The position numbers and the translations under genes are program-made. The notes under the pieces are model-generated. The model searched no databases, was not told the origin of the DNA, and was given only the letters and a program-made list of their open reading frames with translations. Of a DNA stretch of 64,000 nt, positions 1-9,104 are shown piece by piece; within the stretch, counting starts at the first letter, position 1; the number at the start of each line of letters is the position of its first letter. Origin of the DNA: Bradyrhizobium glycinis (GTDB lineage Bacteria; Pseudomonadota; Alphaproteobacteria; Rhizobiales; Xanthobacteraceae); assembly GCF_016031655.1 (NCBI RefSeq), contig NZ_JACCHQ010000001.1, positions 827,020-891,019 of the forward strand. The letters are read 5' to 3'.

Positions 1-70
1 CTAAGCTCAAGGCCGTAAACCGCCGATGGAAGCGGCCTCAAGTGCAGGACGTGAATTGAAGGACGTCGCT

Positions 71-1114
71 ATGCCGATGAGTGTTCTTAAGCTGCTTTGG
101 ACGGCCGGACTTGTGGTGGGACTCCTTCCGATTGATCACGCGAAGGCGCAGTCCGCCGGCAAAATGACCGTGACGCCGGACAATTTCGTACGGGCCGAGT
201 CGGACACCTACTTTGCCGGTATCGTGAAGGCCGCAGGCGGCTTGGCGCGCTTTGATCACAACCGAAAGCCGATGGCGATCGACGATCAAAAGGTGATCCG
301 GGCCAACCGCGATACGCTTTATTCCGCAGCCGTGTTCGACCTCGATGCGGGGCCGGTGACCATCACCATGCCGGACGCCGGGTCACGCTTCATGTCGATG
401 ATCATCATCAACGAAGACGAATATATCCCCTTCGTTCATTATGGCGCCGGCAGCAGGACGCTCACCAAATCCGAAGTCGGCACCCGCTACGTCCTCGTCG
501 GGATCCGGACCTTCGTGGATCCGAACGATCCGGACGATCTTGCGAAGGTCCATGCTCTCCAGGACGCCGTCCGTATCGAACAAAAGCAGGGTTCAGGCAA
601 CTTCGAGATTCCCTCATGGGACCCGGTCAGTCAAAAGAAGGTCCGTGACGCTCTGCTGCTGCTCGCCGCCACGCTCCCGGATGCGAAGGGGATGTTCGGA
701 TCGAAGGACCAGACGGACTCCGTTCGTCACCTGATCGGCGCTGCCACGGGCTGGGGCGGCAACCCGGATCGGGACGCCATGTATCTCACAGTCACCCCCG
801 AGAAGAACGATGGCTCGACGGTCTACCAGCTCCAGGTGAAGGACGTGCCGGTAGACGGGTTCTGGTCAGTCACGATGTACAACGCGAGCGGCTACATCGA
901 GCCGAACCCGTACGGTGCCTACTCCCTCAACAACGTCAGCGCTAAAAAGCAGGCGGACGGTTCAGTGCGCATCCAGTTCGGAGGCTGTGATGGAAAGGTC
1001 CCGAATTGTCTGCCGACCACGAGCGGCTGGAATTACTGGGTGCGCTTGTACCGGCCGCGTGAAGAGATCCTGAACGGCACGTGGAAGTTTCCCGAGCCAC
1101 AGCAGGTAAAATGA
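71..1114 (+). CDS. Secreted DUF1254/DUF1214 domain protein
   Basis: Predicted exported protein of 347 residues. An N-terminal signal peptide ending near AKAQS precedes a DUF1254-type region (motif NRDTLYSAAVFDLDAGP, about residues 85-100) and a C-terminal DUF1214-type region (VDGFWSVTMYN). The molecular function of these domains is unknown to me. The ATG at 71 is preferred over an in-frame ATG at 26 because it puts the hydrophobic signal sequence at the N terminus and has a GAAGGA ribosome site 7 nt upstream. It is followed after 25 nt by an outer-membrane protein gene on the same strand, so the two are probably co-transcribed. Confidence 0.85.
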   Translation: MPMSVLKLLWTAGLVVGLLPIDHAKAQSAGKMTVTPDNFVRAESDTYFAGIVKAAGGLARFDHNRKPMAIDDQKVIRANRDTLYSAAVFDLDAGPVTITMPDAGSRFMSMIIINEDEYIPFVHYGAGSRTLTKSEVGTRYVLVGIRTFVDPNDPDDLAKVHALQDAVRIEQKQGSGNFEIPSWDPVSQKKVRDALLLLAATLPDAKGMFGSKDQTDSVRHLIGAATGWGGNPDRDAMYLTVTPEKNDGSTVYQLQVKDVPVDGFWSVTMYNASGYIEPNPYGAYSLNNVSAKKQADGSVRIQFGGCDGKVPNCLPTTSGWNYWVRLYRPREEILNGTWKFPEPQQVK

Positions 1115-1139
1115 TAAAAGCGGAATGCAGGAGGGACCG

Positions 1140-2159
1140 ATGTCTGTGGTGAAAAGAGTATCTTCCATCGCCGGTGCCTGTGCGCTTGTGCTGTCGATCC
1201 ACGCGCAGGACGCCCGCGCCGATGCCGGCGGCGTCGGCTTCTGGCTGCCAGGCATCTTCGGCAGCCTTGCCGCTGCGCCAACTGTGCCGGGCTGGGCTTA
1301 CGCGTCGATCTATCTGCACCTGCAGGCCGATGCGGGAGCCACCAAAAATTTCGTGACGAGCGGCGGAGGCAGCGGGTCCGTAGTCACCGGGCTGAATGCG
1401 CACGCCGATGCACTCGCCCTCGGCATCACCTACGTCTCACCGACCCCCGTGCTTGGCGGGCAAGCCGCGATCTCGTTGATCACCGCGCCGGGCAATGTCG
1501 GTCTCGGCATCGACGCCACGCTGACCGGCCCCGCCGGAAATGTCATTTCGGGAGGCAGAACCGACAATCGGACCACGGTCTCGGATGTGTTCTATCAAGG
1601 CACGCTCAAATGGAATCAAGGCGTCCACAACGAGATGGTCTACATCACCGGCAACATCCCTAGCGGCACCTACGATCCAACGCGTCTTGCGAACCTCAAT
1701 CTCGGCTTCGTCGCCTGGGATGCAGGTGTCGGCTACACCTACTTCGACCCGAAGACCGGTCATGAATTCTCGGTCGTCGGCGGGCTGACTTACAGCTTGC
1801 CCAATCCGTATCTGCAGTACCAGAACGGCATCGACTTCCATGTGGACTGGGCGGCGTCACAATTCCTGAGCAAGAATTTGCAGATCGGGCTGGTCGGCTA
1901 CTTCTACCAGCAGATCACCGATGATTCCGGTCCGGGCGCGAAGCTCGGAGGTTTCCGGGGACGTGCAATTGGCATTGGACCGCAGATCGGTTTCATCATC
2001 CCGTTGTCCGATGGATACCAAGGCTACCTCAATCTGAAGGGCTACAAGGATCTGGAGGTGGAGAACCGCGCGAGCACTTGGAGCACGTGGGTGACGTTCG
2101 CGGTTTCGATGGCGCCGCCGGAACATGCATCAGCAAAGCCGGCGGTTCGGAAGCATTGA
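1140..2159 (+). CDS. SphA / phenol-degradation MetA-like outer-membrane protein
   Basis: A 339-residue exported protein resembling the SphA / MetA-pathway (Phenol_MetA_deg) family of outer-membrane beta-barrels that sit beside aromatic-compound catabolism genes. After a signal peptide (cleavage near DARA) comes the family-like GGVGFWLPGIFGSLAA stretch, then alternating polar/hydrophobic segments and a C-terminal strand region typical of barrels. Start 1140 is chosen because AGGAGGG lies just upstream; an in-frame ATG at 1125 has no such site. With a secreted DUF1254 protein upstream and a solute-binding protein downstream, a role in uptake or sensing of an organic compound is plausible but inferred. 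Confidence 0.78.
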   Translation: MSVVKRVSSIAGACALVLSIHAQDARADAGGVGFWLPGIFGSLAAAPTVPGWAYASIYLHLQADAGATKNFVTSGGGSGSVVTGLNAHADALALGITYVSPTPVLGGQAAISLITAPGNVGLGIDATLTGPAGNVISGGRTDNRTTVSDVFYQGTLKWNQGVHNEMVYITGNIPSGTYDPTRLANLNLGFVAWDAGVGYTYFDPKTGHEFSVVGGLTYSLPNPYLQYQNGIDFHVDWAASQFLSKNLQIGLVGYFYQQITDDSGPGAKLGGFRGRAIGIGPQIGFIIPLSDGYQGYLNLKGYKDLEVENRASTWSTWVTFAVSMAPPEHASAKPAVRKH

Positions 2160-2226
2160 TTGTAAACTCTTTGCCGCGCGCTCCGGAATGCGCTTTGATG
2201 GCGCCAACCACAATCCGGAGGAAACC

Positions 2227-3192
2227 ATGCGGTTCATTGCCCTCGTGTCGGCGCTGCTCTTGTCGTCTGGCGCGGCACTCGCGCAGGACTATCCGACCCG
2301 GCCCATCACCATGCTGGTTCCATTCGCCGCGGGCGGGCCGACCGACACCATCGCGCGTCTGACCGCGGCGGGCATGGCGAAATCCCTTGGGCAGCAGGTC
2401 ATCGTCGAGAACGCGACCGGCGCCGGCGGCACCATCGGCACGACCCGCGCCGCGCGCGCCCAGCCGGACGGCTACACGCTGTTGATCCATCATGTCGGCA
2501 TCTCGACCGCGGCGACGCTGTATCGCAATCTCAGCTACGACACCAAGACCGCCTTTGCGCCGATCGGGCTCGTCACCAACGCGCCGATGACCATCATCGC
2601 GCGTCCGGATTTTCCGGCCGACTCGCTCAAGGAACTGGTCGCCTACGCCCAGCAGCAGGGCGACAAGCTGACCTACGCCAATGCCGGCCTGGGTGCGGCC
2701 TCGCATCTGTGCGGGATGCTGTTCATGACGGCGATCCAGAAGCAGCTCACCACGGTGCCTTACAAGGGCAACGGCCCGATCATGAACGATCTGCTCGGCA
2801 AGCAGATCGATCTCACCTGCGATCAGGCGACCAACACCACCGGTCCGATCACGGCCAAGCAGGTCAAGGCCTACGCGATCACCACCAAGGAGCGGCTGAA
2901 GAGCCTGCCCGATCTGCCGACGGCCGACGAGGCCGGCCTCAAGGGTTTCGAGCTCGGTGTCTGGCACGGCATCTATGCGCCCAAGGGCACGCCGCCGGCG
3001 GTCGTTCAGAAGCTGACCGCGGCGCTGCAGACCGCGCTCAGGGATCCCGCGCTGATCGCCCGGTTCAACGACATCAACACCGAGCCGGTCCCGCAGGACA
3101 AGGCGACGCCGGAGGCGCTAGGCGCGATGCTGACGAGTGAGATCGACCGCTGGGCGCCGATCATCAAGGCGGCCGGGCAATACGCGGATTGA
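2227..3192 (+). CDS. Tripartite tricarboxylate transporter substrate-binding protein (Bug/TctC family)
   Basis: Periplasmic solute-binding protein of 321 residues. It has a signal peptide ending at ALAQ, the family-typical PTRPITMLVPFAAGGPTD segment just after it, and YKGNGPIMNDLLGKQID further on, as in Bug/TctC proteins that bind carboxylates for TctA/TctB permeases. No tctA/tctB genes are adjacent, which is common for the expanded Bug families of Burkholderiales and Rhizobiales. ATG at 2227 has GGAGG 6 nt upstream; the reading frame is open to 2125, but that extension overlaps the previous gene and lacks a signal peptide. The ligand cannot be told from sequence. Confidence 0.9.
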   Translation: MRFIALVSALLLSSGAALAQDYPTRPITMLVPFAAGGPTDTIARLTAAGMAKSLGQQVIVENATGAGGTIGTTRAARAQPDGYTLLIHHVGISTAATLYRNLSYDTKTAFAPIGLVTNAPMTIIARPDFPADSLKELVAYAQQQGDKLTYANAGLGAASHLCGMLFMTAIQKQLTTVPYKGNGPIMNDLLGKQIDLTCDQATNTTGPITAKQVKAYAITTKERLKSLPDLPTADEAGLKGFELGVWHGIYAPKGTPPAVVQKLTAALQTALRDPALIARFNDINTEPVPQDKATPEALGAMLTSEIDRWAPIIKAAGQYAD

Positions 3193-3337
3193 GCTGGTGC
3201 GGTCCGCGGGGACTGCCGACACCGAGCGGACAAAACGCAGCTAATTCAATAGTTAGCTCACCGGTGCCATAATGCCGGTACTGTGCATGGGGTTGTTTTG
3301 CACGTTTTTTGTTGGCGCGGCTTCTTTGGTGGAGGCG

Positions 3338-5197
3338 CTAACCGGCCGCCTCATCGAACTGCGTGCTCGCCTCGAGCCATTGCTCTTCCGCGCGCGCCAG
3401 CGCGTCGGCGGCATTGGCGCGCGCCTTCGACAGTTGCGCCGCCTGCTTGGGATCGCGCGTGAAAATGTCGGGCAAAGCGAGCGCCGTGTCGATCTTGGCG
3501 ATGATCTCGCTGACGCGGGCGATCTCGGCCTCGGCTTCCGCGATGCGCTTCCTCAGCGAGCCGCGATTGTCCGCTCTTGGGCGCTGCGGCTTCTCGGCCG
3601 GCGCACTGCGCTCGCGCGGGGCTTCCGCGTTGCGCGTCGACAGCACCAGGCGGCGATATTCGTCGAGATCGCCGTCGTAATTGGTGACCGTGCGATCGGC
3701 GACGATCCAGAGCCGATCGGCGCAGGCCTCGATCAGATAGCGGTCGTGCGAGACCATGATCACTGCGCCGGGAAACTCGTTGATGGCTTCGGCCAAAGCG
3801 CCGCGGCTGTCGATGTCGAGATGGTTGGTCGGCTCGTCCAGGATGATCATGTTGGGGCCGAAGAAGGTCGCAAGGCCCAGCAGCAGCCGCGCCTTCTCGC
3901 CGCCTGACAATTTGCCGGCCTTGGTGTCGGCGGCCTTGCCGGAGAAGCCGATCGCGCCGGCGCGGGCGCGCACCTTGGCTTCGGGCGCATCGCCCATCAG
4001 CTTGCGGACGTGGTCGTAGGCGGAGGCGTCCTCGTTGAGCTCGTCGAGCTGGTGCTGCGCGAAATAGGCGATCGACAGCTTGTCCGCGCGCGTCACCTTG
4101 CCCGAGAACGGCGCAAGACGCCCGGCGAGCAGCTTCACCAGCGTCGACTTGCCGTTGCCGTTGGCGCCCAGCAGCGCGATGCGGTCGTCGTTGTCGATGC
4201 GCAAGGTGACGCGGCCCAGCACCGGGCTCGCCGGATCGTAGCCGACCGAGGCGTTGTCGACGGCGATGATCGGCGGCGACAAGATCTTCTCCGGCGCCGG
4301 GAAGCTGATCTCGCGCACGTCCTCGGTGACCAGCGCCGTGATCGGCTTCAGCCGCTCCAGCATTTTGACGCGCGACTGTGCCTGACGGGCTTTCGATGCC
4401 TTGGCCTTGAAGCGATCGACGAAGGCCTGCAGGCGGGCGCGTTCGGTCTCCTGGCGCTTGACCGCCTTGGCGTCGAGCAGCTCGCGCGCGGCGCGCTGCT
4501 CCTCGAACGAGGAATACGAACCCTTGTAGAGCGTGAGCTTGCCGCGCTCCAGGTGCAGGATCTGGTCCACCGAGCTTTCCAGGAGGTCGCGGTCGTGGCT
4601 GATCACGATCACCGTGCGCGGATAATGCGCGAGGTGATCCTCCAGCCACAGCGTGCCTTCGAGGTCGAGATAATTGGTGGGCTCATCGAGCAGCAGAAGG
4701 TCGGGGGCCGCGAACAGCGTTGCGGCGAGCGCAACGCGCATGCGCCAGCCGCCGGAGAACTCGGCGCAGGGGCGGAGCTGATCGGCGGCGGAGAAGCCGA
4801 GGCCGGAGAGAATCGCAGCCGCGCGGCTCGGCGCCGAGTGGGCGTCGATGTCGACGAGGCGGGTCTGGATCTCGGCGATGCGGTGCGGATCGGTCGCGTG
4901 CTCCGCCTCGCTCAGCAGTGCGTCGCGTTCGAGGTCCGCCTTGAGCACGACCGAGATCAGGCTTTCCGGTCCGTTCGGCGCTTCCTGCGCGAGGCTGCCG
5001 ATGCGCCAGCGTGGCGGCAGGGTCACCGAGCCGTGCTCGGCCGCAAGCTCGCCGCGGATCACCTTGAACAGCGTCGACTTGCCGGTGCCGTTGCGTCCGA
5101 CCAGCCCGACGCGCGATCCGGGCGTGATCTGCAGGGAACTCTGGTCGATCAAAAGGCGTCCGGCGAGGCGGATGGAAAGGTCGGTGATGGCGAGCAT
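3338..5197 (-). CDS. ABC-F family ATP-binding protein
   Basis: A 619-residue protein with two ABC ATPase domains and no membrane segments, so an ABC-F (translation-associated) ATPase rather than a transporter. Walker A motifs are GRNGTGKST (residues 34-42) and GANGNGKST (about 340); signatures are FSGGWRMR and LSGGEKARL; Walker B motifs LLLLDEPTNYLD and MIILDEPTNHLD. A charged linker with RLQAFVDRFKAKASKA lies between the domains, and the C-terminal 80 residues form a probable coiled coil (Arg/Glu/Ala-rich). Closest in layout to the YheS/Uup branches. It is flanked by unrelated genes and appears monocistronic. Confidence 0.92.
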   Translation of the reverse strand: MLAITDLSIRLAGRLLIDQSSLQITPGSRVGLVGRNGTGKSTLFKVIRGELAAEHGSVTLPPRWRIGSLAQEAPNGPESLISVVLKADLERDALLSEAEHATDPHRIAEIQTRLVDIDAHSAPSRAAAILSGLGFSAADQLRPCAEFSGGWRMRVALAATLFAAPDLLLLDEPTNYLDLEGTLWLEDHLAHYPRTVIVISHDRDLLESSVDQILHLERGKLTLYKGSYSSFEEQRAARELLDAKAVKRQETERARLQAFVDRFKAKASKARQAQSRVKMLERLKPITALVTEDVREISFPAPEKILSPPIIAVDNASVGYDPASPVLGRVTLRIDNDDRIALLGANGNGKSTLVKLLAGRLAPFSGKVTRADKLSIAYFAQHQLDELNEDASAYDHVRKLMGDAPEAKVRARAGAIGFSGKAADTKAGKLSGGEKARLLLGLATFFGPNMIILDEPTNHLDIDSRGALAEAINEFPGAVIMVSHDRYLIEACADRLWIVADRTVTNYDGDLDEYRRLVLSTRNAEAPRERSAPAEKPQRPRADNRGSLRKRIAEAEAEIARVSEIIAKIDTALALPDIFTRDPKQAAQLSKARANAADALARAEEQWLEASTQFDEAAG

Positions 5198-5243
5198 GCG
5201 GCCTTGTCACCGCAAGGCGCGTCGAACGCAACTCGTTTTTCCG

Positions 5244-5417
5244 TCAGTGCCTCTCGCGCTCGCGCCGCTGCAGCTCCTTCAGGAGCTTCTCGAGTTGGGT
5301 TGGAAGGCGCGGCTCGGGCCGGAGGCTCTGCTGCAGCCGTTCGCCCACGGCATCGCAAATCGAGCGGCTGGTGCGCCGGTCGATCTGTTCGCTGTCATTG
5401 GCAAAAAGCCCAGCCAT
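5244..5417 (-). CDS. Small conserved-looking hypothetical protein, 57 aa
   Basis: Short frame encoding a soluble, charged protein: an N-terminal MAGLFANDSEQIDRR, a middle SICDAVGERLQQSL and a helix-forming C-terminus rich in Lys/Glu/Arg. Function is not recognised. The frame is open further up to 5462, but the ATG at 5417 gives a natural start for a small soluble protein. It lies 46 nt upstream of the ABC-F start on the same strand and could be a leader gene of that transcript. Coding status is inferred from codon use and helix-like composition; it could also be noncoding. Confidence 0.5.
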   Translation of the reverse strand: MAGLFANDSEQIDRRTSRSICDAVGERLQQSLRPEPRLPTQLEKLLKELQRRERERH

Positions 5418-5548
5418 CGCAAGGTTCCGTGTTCTCAAAGTCAGGACACGGTACCAAGTCATTGCCGGCCAAATGGTTTCGCGGATTGTCGGGAGCGCCG
5501 GGCATTCTCGTAAAAATTGTATGAGCGGCGCCTTGTACGCTCAAGGCA

Positions 5549-5577
5549 AAGCCCCGGCGAGGGGGGCGCCGGGGCTT
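5549..5577 (-). terminator. Rho-independent terminator-like hairpin
   Basis: An 11-bp perfect inverted repeat (arms 5549-5559 and 5567-5577, sequence AAGCCCCGGCG and its complement) with a 7-nt loop. It sits 55 nt beyond the stop of the small secreted His/Gly-rich protein gene on the minus strand, followed on that strand by a short T run. Confidence 0.65.
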
Positions 5578-5631
5578 CTCTTGGAAGGTACCTTGGGGGG
5601 CTTAGGTAGCCTTCGGAAGGTGCTGACGGGT

Positions 5632-5883
5632 TCAGTAGCAGCGGTTGATCAGCCGCCAGCGGGGTCCCCAGGGGGTCGGGACCAGCCGGCGCACATAGCA
5701 GCCGCCATAACCGTAGGAGACCGGGGCATAGAAGCGCGGGCCGCCCCAGCCGTAGCCGTGGTGCCAGCCGCCGCCGTGCCAGCCCCAGCCGCCGCCGCGC
5801 CAGTGAGCGGAGGCCGAGGTCGGGGCCAACGCGGCACCGAGCGCAACCGCAGCGACAGCGGCAAGCGAAAGTTTCCTCAACAT
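5632..5883 (-). CDS. Small secreted Gly/His/Trp/Tyr-rich protein
   Basis: An 83-residue exported protein. The signal peptide (MLRKLSLAAVAAVALG...SASA) is followed by a low-complexity Gly-Trp-His-rich tract (HWRGGGWGWHGGGWHHGYGW) and a C-terminal segment with two cysteines (GGCYVRRLV, LINRCY). The type is common in Bradyrhizobium envelopes; function is unknown, although the His-rich tract could bind metal (inference). ATG at 5883 has GAGGAG 7 nt upstream. An in-frame extension to 5958 lacks signal character and is rejected. A hairpin terminator follows. Confidence 0.82.
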   Translation of the reverse strand: MLRKLSLAAVAAVALGAALAPTSASAHWRGGGWGWHGGGWHHGYGWGGPRFYAPVSYGYGGCYVRRLVPTPWGPRWRLINRCY

Positions 5884-6122
5884 GGTGATCTCCTCAAAAC
5901 TGCCGGCGCGGGGGATCCGCGTCGATGGAAAGGCCGCCGAAACGGTCCGCCTGATCATCAGGCTTCGGTTTCGATAGGGCCGACCTTACGCCGGCGAAGC
6001 TGAACCGAACCCTGACGGCGGTTTCAGATTGGGTTCATCTGGGTGAAATTGTTGTCATCCAAGCCGAAATCGGACGCCGGCCGCCTGCGGCGAAGCGCCC
6101 GTGATGCCGTTTCGGCGGTCGC

Positions 6123-6151
6123 TTGCCGTCCGGCAAAGGCGCCGATATAAG
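6123..6151 (+). promoter_or_regulatory. Probable sigma-70 promoter of ndk
   Basis: TTGCCG (6123-6128) and TATAAG (6146-6151) are separated by 17 nt, which fits a housekeeping-sigma promoter. The -10 element lies 45 nt upstream of the ndk start codon. The rest of the 313-nt gap between 5883 and 6197 shows no further gene. Confidence 0.6.
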
Positions 6152-6196
6152 CCCCGCAACCCGCCAACCACCTGCTTTCTTCCCAAGGACGACATT

Positions 6197-6619
6197 ATGG
6201 CCATCGAACGCACTTTCTCGATCATCAAGCCCGACGCGACTGAGCGTAACCTGACCGGCGCGGTCAACGCCGTGATCGAGAAGGCGGGTCTGCGCATCGT
6301 CGCGCAGAAGCGCATCCGCATGACCAGGGAACAGGCCGAGACCTTCTATGCCGTCCACAAGGCGCGCCCCTTCTTCGGCGAGCTCGTCGAGTTCATGACC
6401 TCCGGCCCGGTCGTGGTTCAGGTCCTGGAAGGCGAGGGCGCGATCGCCAAGTACCGCGAGGTGATGGGCGCGACCGATCCGTCCAAGGCCGCCGAGGGCA
6501 CCGTGCGCAAGCTCTACGCCAAGTCGATCGGCGAGAACTCGGTGCACGGTTCGGATGCACCGGAGACCGCGGCGATCGAGATCGCGCAGTTCTTCTCGGG
6601 TAACGAGATCGTCGGCTGA
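6197..6619 (+). CDS. ndk: Nucleoside-diphosphate kinase
   Basis: Cytosolic enzyme of 140 residues that transfers the gamma-phosphate from ATP to NDPs through a phosphohistidine. The N-terminal [19 protein letters not shown] and the catalytic NSVHGSD motif (His117) are diagnostic, and the length is that of the family. ATG at 6197 has AAGGA 8 nt upstream. The frame is open to 6101, but the extra part lies over the promoter region and is not homologous. The terC-like gene begins 41 nt downstream on the same strand. Confidence 0.97.
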   Translation: MAIERTFSIIKPDATERNLTGAVNAVIEKAGLRIVAQKRIRMTREQAETFYAVHKARPFFGELVEFMTSGPVVVQVLEGEGAIAKYREVMGATDPSKAAEGTVRKLYAKSIGENSVHGSDAPETAAIEIAQFFSGNEIVG

Positions 6620-6660
6620 TCCGGGCGGCAGGTTAGAGGCGACGGGCGAAAGGACTCATT

Positions 6661-7521
6661 GTGGACTGGCTCTGGCAGATCTTCGATCCCGCTACGATCG
6701 GGACCTTCTTCACCCAGTTCCGCAACGAAATGGCCGCACCGACTTTCTGGATCGCGGTCGGCAAGATCATCTGGATCAACATCCTGCTCTCCGGCGACAA
6801 CGCGCTGGTGATCGCACTGGCGTGCCGCGGTCTGTCGCCGCGGCATCGGCTCTGGGGCATGATCTTCGGTGCCGGCGCAGCGGTGACGCTCCGGATCATC
6901 TTCACCGGCATCGTCGCCACCCTGATGGAGCTGCCATACCTCAAGCTGGTCGGCGGCCTTGCACTGATCGTGATCGCGGCAAAGCTCCTGGTGCCGGAGA
7001 ACGAGGACGAGGACGATGTAGACGCTGCCGCGCATCTGTGGCACGCCATACAGATCGTCGTGGTCGCCGACATCGTCATGAGTCTCGACAACGTCATTGC
7101 GGTCGCTGCCGCGGCCAATGGCAGCGTGCCGCTCTTGATCCTCGGCCTTGCCATCAGCGTGCCGTTGATCGTCGCCGGCGCCGCGCTGATCATGGCACTG
7201 CTCACAAAGCTGCCGGTGCTGGTCTGGGCCGGTGCGGCGCTGCTCGGCTGGATCGCGGGCGAGGTGATGGCGACTGATCCCGGGGTCACGCCGCGGCTGC
7301 ACGCGCTGTTCGAGGGCCCGTTCGGCGCCTCGCTCGACGCCATGCTCGGGGTATTGCGCATCCCGCCGCAATTCGGCCATGGCGGGGCTGGCGGCGAGTA
7401 TTTCTGCGCCGCGCTCGGCGTCATCGTCGTGCTGGTGGTCGGCACCATCTGGCGCCGGCGCAGCCTGACCCAGGCCGCGCTGGAATCCTCGGAGCGCCAC
7501 GCCAAGGTGTCGGCGGAATAG
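6661..7521 (+). CDS. TerC family integral membrane protein
   Basis: A 286-residue polytopic membrane protein of the TerC/YjbE family, linked in other bacteria to tellurite resistance and manganese export. The two family signatures are visible: NILLSGDNALVIALA (about residues 40-54) and DIVMSLDNVIAVAAAA (about 137-152), each with the conserved Asp-Asn. About seven or eight hydrophobic helices are present, with an acidic loop (ENEDEDDVD) between halves that could bind metal. Start is GTG at 6661 with AAAGGA upstream. Metal specificity is not determinable here. Confidence 0.9.
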   Translation: MDWLWQIFDPATIGTFFTQFRNEMAAPTFWIAVGKIIWINILLSGDNALVIALACRGLSPRHRLWGMIFGAGAAVTLRIIFTGIVATLMELPYLKLVGGLALIVIAAKLLVPENEDEDDVDAAAHLWHAIQIVVVADIVMSLDNVIAVAAAANGSVPLLILGLAISVPLIVAGAALIMALLTKLPVLVWAGAALLGWIAGEVMATDPGVTPRLHALFEGPFGASLDAMLGVLRIPPQFGHGGAGGEYFCAALGVIVVLVVGTIWRRRSLTQAALESSERHAKVSAE

Positions 7522-7586
7522 AGTTTTCCGGGGATTGCGTACTTCAGCTCTCCCGCAGGGAGAGGTGAGCACTCACACCGCCGATA

Positions 7587-9089
7587 TCAGCGTCGCACGA
7601 TCGATCCCGAGCGGCCGATCAGGCGGGCGAGCTGACGGAAGCGGCTGCCGACGCGGTCGGCGACGAGGTCGCCGAGCCGGTGCTCGAACACCAGCATCAA
7701 TTTGCGGCCCTGGCTGCGGAAATGCGTGGCGGGCAGGACGCCCGGACGTGCGGCCGAGATCAGATGCGCGACGCGGAATGCAGCACCCAGAAGGCGCGTG
7801 CGTTCGAGCTGGGCCGGCGTCAGCAGCTCCTGCATGGTGACCGGCGGCTGGTTTTCCTCGCTGAGGCCGGCATAACGATAGAACACCGAGAGGCCGACGA
7901 AGGCGCGTTCGGTATGGGTGATCGCGCCGAAATTGCCGTTGACGACGAGGCTGAGCGTCTGCTCGCCGCGATGATCGGGATGCACGCGCCAGCCGATATC
8001 GGAGAGCAGGCAAGCGGTGTGGCGGAGGCGCCGGTCCTCTTCCGTCTCGCGCAGCTTGACGACGCGCACCAGGCGGTCGGTCCAGGCGATCAGCTCGCGT
8101 GCGTGCCTGGCTGAACGTGACAGCAGCTGGTTCAGTTCCTCGGCCGCACAGATCAGCCCGTCCTTGTTGCGTTCGGTCTCGGACAGCTTCTCGTGCAGCA
8201 GGCCCTCGCGCACGCCGAAGGTGGAGAACACGATGTTCTTTGGCTTCGCGACGCGGATGATGTGCTCGAGCACCAGCGCCGCATAGGTGAGCAGAGGCCG
8301 CCGCGCATCGGCCACGATCTCGATGTCGGCCAGCATGTTCGCGGCGGCGAGGCGCCGCAGGCGGCGCGAGAAGTCGAGCGCTTCCGCAGCTGGGATGGAA
8401 TAGCCGTGCATCACCTGGAGCGAATAGCCGCTCTGGATGATGTGGATGCGCGCAAGCGCGCGCCAGGTGCCGCCGACGGCGTAGAAGGTGCGGCCGCGAC
8501 CTGCGGTCAGCTGCGGCACCCCGTCGATCTCCTCGCGCACGATGCGGTCGGCGCGCTTGAGCGATTTGTGGGCGAGGTCCTGTAGCGCGAGGCCGCCGAG
8601 CGGCAGCGTCACGCCGCTGCGCACCGCGTTCCTGCGCACGTCGATCAGCTCGAGCGAGCCGCCGCCGAGATCGCCCACGATGCCGTCCGGATGGTGGACG
8701 CCGGAGATCACGCCGAGCGCCGACAATCGTGCTTCGCGCGGGCCCGACAGGATCTCGATCTTCACCGCGCAGATCCGCTCGGCCTTGGCAATGAAGTCGG
8801 GACCGTTGGAGGCGTCGCGGCACGCGGCGGTCGCGATCGCAAACACGCGTCCGACCTGCATCACCCGGCACAATGCACGGAAGCGCTTCAGCGAGGTCAG
8901 CGCCTTGTCGACGGCGTCGGGCGCGAGCAGGCGCGTGCTCTGCACCTCGCGCCCGAGGCCGCACAGCGTCTTCTCGTTGAAGATCGGGATGAGGCTGCGC
9001 GCCAGCGCCTCGTAGACGACGAGGCGGACCGAGTTGGAGCCTATGTCGATAACCGCGACGCTCGAGCCGCGCTTGCGCGGCCGCTTCAC
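7587..9089 (-). CDS. ppx: Exopolyphosphatase / Ppx-GppA phosphatase
   Basis: A 500-residue ASKHA-fold phosphatase that removes terminal phosphates from polyphosphate (and possibly pppGpp). The N-terminal VAVIDIGSNSVRLVVYE phosphate-binding loop and the second loop VGDLGGGSLELID (about residues 141-153) are present, followed by an all-helical, HD-like C-terminal half. It starts 15 nt after the ppk stop on the same strand, so ppk-ppx form an operon that makes and degrades polyphosphate. Whether it prefers polyphosphate or pppGpp cannot be read from sequence. Confidence 0.93.
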   Translation of the reverse strand: MKRPRKRGSSVAVIDIGSNSVRLVVYEALARSLIPIFNEKTLCGLGREVQSTRLLAPDAVDKALTSLKRFRALCRVMQVGRVFAIATAACRDASNGPDFIAKAERICAVKIEILSGPREARLSALGVISGVHHPDGIVGDLGGGSLELIDVRRNAVRSGVTLPLGGLALQDLAHKSLKRADRIVREEIDGVPQLTAGRGRTFYAVGGTWRALARIHIIQSGYSLQVMHGYSIPAAEALDFSRRLRRLAAANMLADIEIVADARRPLLTYAALVLEHIIRVAKPKNIVFSTFGVREGLLHEKLSETERNKDGLICAAEELNQLLSRSARHARELIAWTDRLVRVVKLRETEEDRRLRHTACLLSDIGWRVHPDHRGEQTLSLVVNGNFGAITHTERAFVGLSVFYRYAGLSEENQPPVTMQELLTPAQLERTRLLGAAFRVAHLISAARPGVLPATHFRSQGRKLMLVFEHRLGDLVADRVGSRFRQLARLIGRSGSIVRR

Positions 9090-9104
9090 GTCGCAAATCC
9101 CCGA

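Noticed and set aside
4010..5524. Long plus-strand frame (about 500 codons) opposite the ABC-F gene
   Set aside because: It is a high-GC antisense shadow: Arg/Ala/Gly-rich composition, no domain, and it lies completely on the well-supported ABC-F gene.
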